Assembly: GCA_903926285.1 (NCBI GenBank)
Contig: CAIYIP010000232.1
Location: forward strand, 1 to 9,707
Direction: 5' to 3'
Source of the DNA: an uncultured Gammaproteobacteria bacterium
Lineage (GTDB): Bacteria; Pseudomonadota; Gammaproteobacteria; Pseudomonadales; Pseudohongiellaceae
DNA: 9,707 nucleotides
Shown here: positions 1 through 6,288 of the stretch, piece by piece
How positions within the stretch are numbered: the first letter of the stretch is position 1
Layout: each line of letters starts with the position of its first letter
Notes under the pieces: generated by a model
Told to the model about the DNA's origin: nothing
The model's database searches: none
What the model saw: the letters and a program-made list of their open reading frames with translations, nothing else
Program-made: the position numbers and the translations under genes

Positions 1-745
1 CCTTGAGATTGAATAATAGCGGCAAATAAAACCGGTAGGCATATTCCACAAGCTTCAACAGATTGATGCCGGCAAATAATGCGAGCACATAACTGCCAAG
101 AACTGCGCTGCACAATACCAGCAGCAATTTGGTCGCCAGGCGTAAATTAGCTATCCTGTTGCCGGGACTCGCCAACAGACTCAAGGGTGCAATAGCGGCC
201 AGTAACAAACCTTCCAGCCTGAATGCTATAGCAGCAAGTAATGCGCCGCCGCAGTAGATGGCAGTCAGAAGTTTGCGGTCGCGCTGATAGCGCACTAACA
301 AAAGAAAGCCAAGCAGTGTAAACGCCCAGAACGCAAAATCTCGAATCAGGAAATAGCGCATTTCATTGAGCAGTGGAAAACACAGGATCGTAAGCGCAGC
401 AAAAAATTCGACTCTTCTACTCGCCTGATATTCCGTGCAGATTTTTATAAAAACAAATACCAGCAGCGCGTAACTGATGGTGTTCAGGATGTGTGCGCTC
501 GCAACCATGCCGCCAGGTAAAACGCGATCTGCCAGTGCTATCAGAATCGAATAGCCATACCAGCCGTAATGATCCAGCACAGGACGAAAGCCTTCTATGT
601 TGAAAATTTCGGCAGCGCGTAAATAACCATAGGCATCGTTATTCAGTAACGGATTGGCGCTGATGCTGTAAAAGGAAAATATGCAGCTAATCAGCACTGC
701 CAATAATGGAATCGAATTGCGGGCTGGGTTGGCAGAAAAATTCAT
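1..745 (-). CDS. ArnT/GT39-like polytopic membrane glycosyltransferase, partial (C-terminus missing)
   Basis: An open frame with no stop runs from an ATG at 745-743 to the left edge, giving about 248 residues. The protein is strongly hydrophobic. A first membrane segment lies at about residues 12-30. It is followed by a periplasm-type loop with an acidic motif (NNDAYGYLRAAEIF, Asp37) and then by several further hydrophobic stretches, such as ILNTISYALLVFVFI and FAFWAFTLLGFLLLV. A first segment followed by a loop bearing Asp is typical of GT-C fold transferases (ArnT, protein mannosyltransferase and GT39-like families), which use polyprenyl-phosphate-linked sugars at the periplasmic face of the inner membrane. 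The start codon overlaps the stop of the upstream acyltransferase fusion in an ATGA, with no clear ribosome binding site, so translation is probably coupled by reinitiation. A link to lipid A or core modification is inferred from this coupling and from the LPS neighbours. Donor and acceptor cannot be told. Confidence is good that the gene is real and moderate on the family. Confidence 0.72.
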   Translation of the reverse strand, partial: MNFSANPARNSIPLLAVLISCIFSFYSISANPLLNNDAYGYLRAAEIFNIEGFRPVLDHYGWYGYSILIALADRVLPGGMVASAHILNTISYALLVFVFIKICTEYQASRRVEFFAALTILCFPLLNEMRYFLIRDFAFWAFTLLGFLLLVRYQRDRKLLTAIYCGGALLAAIAFRLEGLLLAAIAPLSLLASPGNRIANLRLATKLLLVLCSAVLGSYVLALFAGINLLKLVEYAYRFYLPLLFNLK

Positions 746-2370
746 GAGGTAGTGGAAGAACTCTTATCGTTGCTGGCAGGTTCTGCGGTGTGGCTACACG
801 CATTGTCCGTGTGCACGTGGTGTTGGGCAAGGATTTGTGTAAGCGCTTGTCGGCGGTTCTCTGCAATATTGGCAAGATAGGATTTACAGCAAAGCTCCAT
901 TTGTTGCTGATTGTAATGCTGGAAAGCACAAAACTGCATCAGGTCAGCAACGCATTCGCGTTCAGCACCGGAAGTCGGAAGTTTATAGAGTACTGCTGGA
1001 TCAAGAATAGCGAATCCGGCTTCGTTCACAATAAGATTGCCATTGTCTACATGACCACAGTAATAGCCTGCAACATGCAGCTGCGCAAAAAAAAGTGCGG
1101 CACTTTCAGGGCCACAGTATTGCGCTGTTGCGGAGCTGATTGCCTCACCAGTTGGCACAAAACAGGAAACAGCCGTCACGCCGCGTGACGTGATAAGAAA
1201 GATATTATCGACGGTAATCGTATTGAGACCCTTGCTGCGCAAATATTTTCCAAGTGTGTCGAGCTTGATGGCAGGATGGAAAAATTTGCGCAGTCCGCTG
1301 GCAAGACCCGAAAAATGCCAGAGCTGTAAACCATTCTGTAAAACGACTTTTTGCATACCGGCATTTGCCTCTGCCAACTCTGCGGCTGAGCCCAGCACTT
1401 CGCGATACTGCGCCTCGGTCAATTTTTTAGTGGGCGTGTGGATATTGATATAAGGACTCTGCGGTTTACCGCCTGCCTGTGTTTTGAACCGCTTGTGCAT
1501 CCAGAGGTATTGCGCGGGTTCGACCCTGATTGCAGCTTCAAGCATGCGGTTGAGCTGTGCCGCATAAGCAGTATCATCAGCACCTGGAGAAGTGTCGGGG
1601 ACTGGAATGAATTCGATAATATAAACAGGCTTGCGCTCCAGACGATGGTGGCGTATCAGCACCACCGGCGAATTATTGAAGGCAGCAAAACGCCTGCCTG
1701 CAGTAATGGTGGCGGCGGGTTTGCCGAAGAATGGCGCGTAGACGGCCTGCTCTGGACCATAGTCCTGGTCGGGTGCGTACCAGAGAATCTTGCCCTCGCG
1801 CAGATGTTTGAAAAAACCACGGATATCCTTGCGGTCGAACACGCCGTTGCAGTAGCGCAATCTGCCGCGCAGCATGAAGGCATCGAACAAGGGATTGCTG
1901 TGCGCGCGATAAGTGGTAGCAAACGGAAAGCGCAGTGACAACAGGTTCGCGGAAAAATCCAGAGTTGAGTAATGCGCACCGAGCATCAGCACCCCCTTGC
2001 CTTTGCTGAGGGCTGCCTCCATATGATGGGCCCCGGTGATTGTGAGCAGATTACTGAAATGCGCGGGCGGTCGCACCCAGCCGGTAGCCGTTTCAATCAG
2101 GCCGATGCCATTTTCGCTAAAACACTGCCTTACCAGTTTTTCCTGGGCCGCTGCGTCAAGTTCGGGGAAACACAATTTGATGTTGATTCGCGTGATGTAA
2201 CGCCGCTCGCTGGCGAGTGCAAAGGTAAAATAGCCGAGCAGGCTGCCGATTTTCATGCGCAGTCCAAACGGTAACCACGCTATGACGGATAGCGCCAGGA
2301 TTGCGAGCCAGGTTGGCCAGTATCTGATGGCGAGAAAAGCAGTAAAAGGTGGAGGAGTTTGTACGGCCAC
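742..2370 (-). CDS. lpxL: LpxL-type lipid A acyltransferase fused to a C-terminal LPS-kinase-like domain
   Basis: The protein has 542 residues, against roughly 300 for ordinary LpxL/HtrB proteins. Residues 1-300 are a complete LpxL-family acyltransferase. They contain an N-terminal membrane segment (about 18-35), the catalytic HX4D motif (His133, Asp138, in GAHYSTLD), the YAPDQDYGPE block at 198-207 with FFGKPAATITAG after it, and the C-terminal YLWMHKRFKT (288-297). Family enzymes move an acyl chain from acyl-ACP to Kdo2-lipid IVA on the inner face of the inner membrane. Residues about 338-500 resemble the WaaP/KdkA/toluene-tolerance kinase-like superfamily. GYYCGHVDNGNLIV (435-448) lines up without gaps with the GYYHGDTKATNFLV-type catalytic loop as I recall it, and FAILDPAVL (453-461) matches the metal-binding segment. 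In that alignment the loop Asp is His440, so kinase activity is doubtful. The start is GTG at 2370-2368, the first start after an in-frame stop at 2406-2404. No good ribosome binding site is visible. The stop overlaps the start of the downstream membrane protein. The LpxL call is strong, the exact paralogue is uncertain, and the kinase-like call is moderate. Confidence 0.85.
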   Translation of the reverse strand: MAVQTPPPFTAFLAIRYWPTWLAILALSVIAWLPFGLRMKIGSLLGYFTFALASERRYITRINIKLCFPELDAAAQEKLVRQCFSENGIGLIETATGWVRPPAHFSNLLTITGAHHMEAALSKGKGVLMLGAHYSTLDFSANLLSLRFPFATTYRAHSNPLFDAFMLRGRLRYCNGVFDRKDIRGFFKHLREGKILWYAPDQDYGPEQAVYAPFFGKPAATITAGRRFAAFNNSPVVLIRHHRLERKPVYIIEFIPVPDTSPGADDTAYAAQLNRMLEAAIRVEPAQYLWMHKRFKTQAGGKPQSPYINIHTPTKKLTEAQYREVLGSAAELAEANAGMQKVVLQNGLQLWHFSGLASGLRKFFHPAIKLDTLGKYLRSKGLNTITVDNIFLITSRGVTAVSCFVPTGEAISSATAQYCGPESAALFFAQLHVAGYYCGHVDNGNLIVNEAGFAILDPAVLYKLPTSGAERECVADLMQFCAFQHYNQQQMELCCKSYLANIAENRRQALTQILAQHHVHTDNACSHTAEPASNDKSSSTTS

Positions 2371-2405
2371 ACGCCATCTGATTGAGCGAAAATTGAGGAT
2401 GTTTC

Positions 2406-2414
2406 ATTGTATCA
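2406..2414 (-). promoter_or_regulatory. Extended -10 promoter element for the acyltransferase fusion
   Basis: On the minus strand this reads TGATACAAT, a TGn extension followed by a hexamer matching TATAAT at five of six positions. It lies about 36 bases upstream of the GTG start. No good -35 hexamer is seen at 16-18 bases, which is tolerable for an extended -10 promoter. Predicted by eye only. Confidence 0.4.
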
Positions 2415-2473
2415 GATGGATGCTGATCGCTTATTGCACTAATGCTCAAGGCCGCCCGGTCGAGCCCTCATAT

Positions 2474-2492
2474 ACACAGCCTGTGTTATTAT
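2474..2492 (+). promoter_or_regulatory. hldE promoter: extended -10 preceded by a perfect inverted repeat
   Basis: TGTTATTAT at 2484-2492 fits an extended -10 (TGn plus TATTAT) and would start transcription near 2499, about 22 bases before the hldE ATG. No convincing -35 is present. The repeat ACACAG-C-CTGTGT (2474-2486) is a perfect 6-1-6 inverted repeat that runs into the TG of the extended -10, where a bound protein would interfere with RNA polymerase. The bound factor, if any, is unknown. Confidence 0.4.
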
Positions 2493-2521
2493 GCTACGGA
2501 CGTTTTTAAGACAGACTTACA

Positions 2522-3958
2522 ATGAAACTAGAAATTCCCCGTTTTGATACAGCACGAATCCTGGTCGCCGGCGATGTGATGCTGGACCGTTACTGGATCG
2601 GTGGTGCCTCGCGGATTTCACCCGAAGCGCCGGTTGCCGTCGTCAAGGTCAACAACACCAAGGACAGTCCCGGTGGCGCCGGCAACGTGGCGCTCAACCT
2701 CGCAGCGTTAGGAGCTGCGGCATCGCTGGTTGGCCTTGTTGGTGACGATGTGGCAGGACGCGAATTGCAGATCAGTCTTAATGCCGCCGGTGTGTTCTGC
2801 GATTTTCATCGTGTTGCGGGCAAGCCCACCATCACCAAGCTGCGTGTGATCAGTCGCCATCAGCAATTGATTCGCCTCGATTTTGAAGAAATGTTTGCTG
2901 CCGAGGATGCTGCACATCTGAAGGCCAAGGTGGATGCCTTGCTGAGCAAGGTCGATGTGCTCGTATTATCCGACTACAACAAGGGTGCGCTGCTCGGTGT
3001 TTCAGCATTGATCCAGGCTGCCAAGGCTGCAGGAGTACCCGTATTGGTTGATCCCAAGGGCGGTGACTTTACGATTTACCGCGGTGCAACGCTGGTTAAA
3101 CCCAATTTGCACGAATTTGAAAGTGTGGTCGGCGCCTGTGAAAGCGAGGAAGAGCTTGTGCAGAAAGGCCAGCAGATGCTGCGCGATCTGGATCTCGAAG
3201 CCCTTCTGATCACACGCGGTGAAAATGGCATGAGCCTGATTCGCCAGAATGAACCCGAACAACATTTTCCGGCGCGCGCACGCGATGTCTACGACGTGAC
3301 CGGTGCGGGCGATACGGTAATTTCAGTAGTTGCAGCGAGCCTTGGCGCTGGCTTGCCATTGCCAGAATCTGTCGCTCTCGCGAATATTGCAGCCGGACTT
3401 GTCGTGGCCAAACTCGGTACCGCCGCGATCAGTGGTCCTGAATTACGCCGCGAAGTACAGCGCGATGATGGCTCCGATAAAGGTGTCATGACGCGCGAGC
3501 AATTATTACTCGCAGTTGAAGACGCACGCGCCCACGGTGAAAACATCGTCTTTACGAACGGTTGTTTCGACATCATTCATGCGGGCCATGTCGGTTATCT
3601 CAAGGAAGCCAAGAAGCAGGGTGATCGCCTGATTGTGGCAATCAACGACGATCAATCCGTCACACGACTCAAAGGCAAGGGGCGGCCTATCAATTCAATT
3701 GACCGGCGCATGGCAGTAGTGAGCGGCCTGGAGTCCGTCGACTGGGTCGTGTCCTTCGGTGAAGACACCCCCGAATCACTATTACGTGAAATCAAGCCTG
3801 AAATGCTCATCAAGGGTGGCGATTACGGCATCGACCAGGTCGTCGGTTCCGACTTTGTGCACTCCTATGGCGGCGAAGTCAAAGTGTTGAATTTTCTGGA
3901 CAACTGTTCCACTTCAGCGATCGTGTCCAAAATTCAGGATGATCTGAAAGGCAAGTAA
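2522..3958 (+). CDS. hldE: Bifunctional heptose 7-phosphate kinase / heptose 1-phosphate adenylyltransferase HldE
   Basis: This cytoplasmic enzyme makes the ADP-heptose precursor of the LPS inner core. Its N-terminal domain phosphorylates D-glycero-beta-D-manno-heptose 7-phosphate at C1. After GmhB removes the 7-phosphate, its C-terminal domain transfers AMP from ATP to give ADP-D-glycero-beta-D-manno-heptose. Residues 1 to about 320 are a ribokinase/PfkB fold. They show the glycine-rich substrate segment GGAGNVALNLAALGA and the DVTGAGDT signature, whose last Asp is the predicted catalytic base (Asp264). Residues about 340-478 are a nucleotidyltransferase domain with FTNGCFDIIHAGH (HxGH at 353-356), a KGKGRPIN segment, KGGDY and the C-terminal CSTSAIVSKIQ. 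The length of 478 matches the fused form in enteric bacteria (477), so both activities should be intact. The ATG at 2522 begins a family-typical N-terminus (MKLEIPRFDTARILVAGDVMLDRYW), although the ribosome binding site is weak. The gene stands alone on this strand, divergent from the lipid A acyltransferase. Identification is very secure. Confidence 0.97.
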   Translation: MKLEIPRFDTARILVAGDVMLDRYWIGGASRISPEAPVAVVKVNNTKDSPGGAGNVALNLAALGAAASLVGLVGDDVAGRELQISLNAAGVFCDFHRVAGKPTITKLRVISRHQQLIRLDFEEMFAAEDAAHLKAKVDALLSKVDVLVLSDYNKGALLGVSALIQAAKAAGVPVLVDPKGGDFTIYRGATLVKPNLHEFESVVGACESEEELVQKGQQMLRDLDLEALLITRGENGMSLIRQNEPEQHFPARARDVYDVTGAGDTVISVVAASLGAGLPLPESVALANIAAGLVVAKLGTAAISGPELRREVQRDDGSDKGVMTREQLLLAVEDARAHGENIVFTNGCFDIIHAGHVGYLKEAKKQGDRLIVAINDDQSVTRLKGKGRPINSIDRRMAVVSGLESVDWVVSFGEDTPESLLREIKPEMLIKGGDYGIDQVVGSDFVHSYGGEVKVLNFLDNCSTSAIVSKIQDDLKGK

Positions 3959-4046
3959 AATCGCCCAGTGATTTTTTTTGCCTGAGGCAACTTCGGCCTT
4001 GAAGGGCGACGAAGGTCCAGCTTTGCATGCAGCCTGGCGATTTTTT
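3957..4046. terminator. Nested inverted repeats between convergent genes, likely bidirectional terminator
   Basis: An outer inverted repeat pairs AAAATCGCCcAG (3957-3968) with CTGGCGATTTT (4034-4044), one base bulged. It therefore has an A-run on one side and a T-run (4041-4046) on the other, as expected for a two-way terminator. Inside it are TTGCC-TGA-GGCAA (3978-3990) and CCAGCT...AGcCTGG (4017-4037), and the latter is followed three bases later by TTTTTT, a compact rho-independent terminator for hldE. The alternatives compete for the same bases. The minus-strand T-run is only four bases, so termination from that side is less sure. Confidence 0.5.
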
Positions 4047-4084
4047 GCTGAATTAAATTTTCGTCTACGGTATTTTCTTGCTTA

Positions 4085-4900
4085 TCAGAGATTTTCCAAC
4101 ACATTCTTTGCTGTGGCGACATTACTTGCCAGATGTTGCGCATTGATAGTGCCAATAATCATGCTGGTAATTCCCGGCTGCGCGAAATTAAGCTTCATGC
4201 TTTCTTTCACAGCGTCGCGGCTGCCATCGTGCATATGGCCACTCATCAAAGCTTTTTTGACCAGTACTCCCTTGTTGAGCGCATGCGCGAGATCAACAAC
4301 TTCCTGATCCTGCTGCTGCAGGTTATAAGTAACCATCACCACATCGAGCAGCCGGGCTGCCAGCAAGCCACCAGCAATGGTTTTAGTCGACATGCCGATC
4401 GCACGGATGAGGCCTTGCTGCTGGCATTCACGCAACATCGCCACACAACTACCTTCGTTAAGAATTTTCTCATCGTTGCCGTCGGAATGTATCAGCACAA
4501 GATCGAGATAATCTGTCTGCAAGCGCTTCAGGCTGCGCTCGACGCTTGCGCGCGTGTGTTGTGCGCTGAAATCAAAGACTGATTTGCTCTCGATAAATTC
4601 TTCGCCGACTTTAGTTACGATGACCCATTGTTCGCGTTTTTGCAGGAGTTGGCCAAGCCGTTCCTCGCTATTGCCATAGGCTGGAGCAGTATCAACGAGA
4701 TTGATGCCCAGCTCATGCGCCTCAGCCAGCAGCTTGCTGACGGCGGCGTCATCAGGAATGCTGAACGAAACCGGATATTTGACTTGCTCATTGCGGCCTA
4801 TCTTCACAGTGCCGAGGCCAAGTGCCGAAAGCTGTAGCCCGGTGCTGCCCAATGGCCGCAAAAAATTTCCAGGCTTTGAGTTGAGCAATGCGGAACTCAT
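4085..4900 (-). CDS. Aldo/keto reductase family oxidoreductase
   Basis: The protein has 271 residues and should be soluble and cytoplasmic. It has the aldo/keto reductase barrel signature: GSTGLQLSALGLGT near the N-terminus, DTAPAYGNSEERLG (Asp70, Tyr75), the catalytic Lys97 in VIVTKVG and His138 in LVLIHSDG, so the Asp/Tyr/Lys/His tetrad is complete. The C-terminal GITSMIIGTINAQHLASNV resembles the cofactor-phosphate-binding region, so NADPH is the likely cofactor. It is shorter than many members (about 310-340), mostly in loops. The ATG at 4900-4898 overlaps the stop of the upstream FAD oxidoreductase gene as ATGA, with GGAAG six bases upstream as a plausible ribosome binding site, so the two are probably translated as a pair. 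The substrate is unknown. Coupling suggests that it reduces, or hands on, a carbonyl compound related to the partner enzyme's substrate or product. The family call is secure. Confidence 0.9.
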   Translation of the reverse strand: MSSALLNSKPGNFLRPLGSTGLQLSALGLGTVKIGRNEQVKYPVSFSIPDDAAVSKLLAEAHELGINLVDTAPAYGNSEERLGQLLQKREQWVIVTKVGEEFIESKSVFDFSAQHTRASVERSLKRLQTDYLDLVLIHSDGNDEKILNEGSCVAMLRECQQQGLIRAIGMSTKTIAGGLLAARLLDVVMVTYNLQQQDQEVVDLAHALNKGVLVKKALMSGHMHDGSRDAVKESMKLNFAQPGITSMIIGTINAQHLASNVATAKNVLENL

Positions 4901-6108
4901 GCGCTGCTTCCACCTTGTGTTTCATCAGTCATGGCATCCCAGGGAGAAACAGCGATGCCTGGAAATTCCAGTCCGGGAAGTGGCGCATCGGATAATTGTA
5001 GCGGCAAGACAGCTTGTGCCTTGAGCGCATCAAGAACGGTATTTGCCATATTGGGCGCGAGTGTCAGCTTGGTGGGCCAGCAGTACAGCACGTTGCCCAC
5101 GCTATGCACTGAAACATTATCCGGGCGCTTGCCATCAGCCTGCTTTGCTTCGGCCCGGTTGATGTAAAAGCTGTGCCAGCTTGCGGTGCTGAAATCACAC
5201 CATGGAAACAATTCGGCAAGTTTGCTTTTGCTTCTTTGTACTTGCGCGTCCTTGCCAAGGCTTGCGCCCGACTCGGCAAGTTCACCGCCCAGATACCAGG
5301 CTTTGGCGCCGTCCTTGCATGGATGTGTTGTGACTGTGAGCTCGGGTGTAGCTGTGAGCTGGTCAGATACACAATGCACATGCAGCGAGTGCGGCAGCTT
5401 GTGTTTCACCACCACCATTTGCAGTGGTCGTATCTGCATCGCGACTTTGGCAGGCCGAAGAATTTGTAACAGGGCCTCGGTGCCCTCACCACAAGTGCTG
5501 ATAAAACGCTGCGCTCTGAGTTCAATACCGTTGGGCAGTGCAATCGACTGCACCGTGCCGTCGGCACTGTGATTGATTCGTGTGTTGTCCCAGTTGATTT
5601 GGTAGATGTGATTTTTTGCGGTGTTCGCAAGTGTCGTCAGCAGCGAAGGCACGTCCAGCACAATGTCGTGCAGGCGATAAAGCGGGCCGTTGAGATGGCC
5701 TTTGAAGAATGCGGGCAGGTCTTCTGTCTCGACTGCATCTATCTTGCCGCGCACCGCCTTGCTGCCGAAGAACGCGTTGAGCCGCGAACGCACACTCTGG
5801 CGCGGGAGCATGTAATACGCATCCGATAACAAATTGGTGCCGCGCAAATCCACATCACCCTTGCCCTGCAGGCAGGCCTGCCAGTGTTGTGGCATGTTGG
5901 CGATGGATTGGGCAGCGCCGGTGAGCGCTCCGCTCAGCGCGTATTTCATGCCGCCGTGAATCATGCCTTGCGAGGCAATGCTCTGGCCGGTGCCCAGCGC
6001 AGCGCGTTCGAGCAGCACAGCGGCATAACCGGCATTGCGCAAACGATTGAGCAACCAGAGGCCGGCAATGCCGCCGCCCAGAATGACGATGTCTTTTTCG
6101 ATCAGCAT
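4897..6108 (-). CDS. FAD-dependent oxidoreductase, DAO (GlpA/GlpD-like) superfamily
   Basis: The 403-residue protein opens with a Rossmann FAD-binding motif, GGGIAG (glycines 11, 13 and 16), with an acidic residue at the end of the second strand (Glu34 in LLER) for the adenosine ribose. TGQSIASQGMIHGGMKYAL (40-58) is the flavin-contacting region typical of the D-amino-acid oxidase/glycerol-3-phosphate dehydrogenase superfamily. A C-terminal WPTKLTLAPNMANTV probably belongs to the second FAD-contacting segment. There is no signal peptide, so it is likely cytoplasmic or peripheral to the inner membrane. Its substrate could be an amine, a hydroxy acid or a polyol phosphate, and the sequence does not decide. 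The ATG at 6108-6106 places the FAD motif at the usual distance from the N-terminus. No strong ribosome binding site is seen. The stop overlaps the start of the aldo/keto reductase gene by four bases. From memory, pseudomonads carry a similar pair near waaA and hldE. Superfamily confidence is high and specific function is unknown. Confidence 0.88.
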   Translation of the reverse strand: MLIEKDIVILGGGIAGLWLLNRLRNAGYAAVLLERAALGTGQSIASQGMIHGGMKYALSGALTGAAQSIANMPQHWQACLQGKGDVDLRGTNLLSDAYYMLPRQSVRSRLNAFFGSKAVRGKIDAVETEDLPAFFKGHLNGPLYRLHDIVLDVPSLLTTLANTAKNHIYQINWDNTRINHSADGTVQSIALPNGIELRAQRFISTCGEGTEALLQILRPAKVAMQIRPLQMVVVKHKLPHSLHVHCVSDQLTATPELTVTTHPCKDGAKAWYLGGELAESGASLGKDAQVQRSKSKLAELFPWCDFSTASWHSFYINRAEAKQADGKRPDNVSVHSVGNVLYCWPTKLTLAPNMANTVLDALKAQAVLPLQLSDAPLPGLEFPGIAVSPWDAMTDETQGGSSA

Positions 6109-6204
6109 GAATATGGCAGGAACAGGCGCTTGTTGAAGATATGATGAAGTATAAGGTCAGTGGTCCTGGCTAGATAGCACGAGCTGCAAAGAGATCAAGC
6201 CTGC
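6109..6204. promoter_or_regulatory. Divergent promoter region for the oxidoreductase pair and waaA
   Basis: The region lies between genes transcribed outward on opposite strands, so it should hold both promoters. A TATAAG on the plus strand (6150-6155) and a TATACT on the minus strand (6153-6148) overlap and could be competing -10 elements. Neither has a good -35 at the proper distance. Inferred mainly from gene layout. Confidence 0.3.
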
Positions 6205-6288
6205 GTGCGTCCGGGCAGCTACTATTCCATTGAATTCGCCAATGCTTCACGGCACCATGCCAAAAGTTATCTGCCCTTCGGATCATGC

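Noticed and set aside
687..929. Minus-strand open frame of 80 codons at the acyltransferase/membrane protein junction
   Set aside because: It is out of frame with both real genes, which together already explain this stretch through an ATGA overlap.
1438..1938. Plus-strand open frame of 166 codons inside the acyltransferase fusion
   Set aside because: The minus-strand frame here encodes the conserved acyltransferase motifs, so this frame has no independent support.
2255..2509. Plus-strand open frame of 84 codons across the divergent promoter region
   Set aside because: It would cover both predicted promoters and the 5' end of the acyltransferase gene. It has no ribosome binding site or family resemblance.
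4133..4582. Plus-strand open frame of 149 codons opposite the aldo/keto reductase
   Set aside because: The catalytic Lys and His of the reductase lie on or near the other strand's frame, and this product is unrecognisable.
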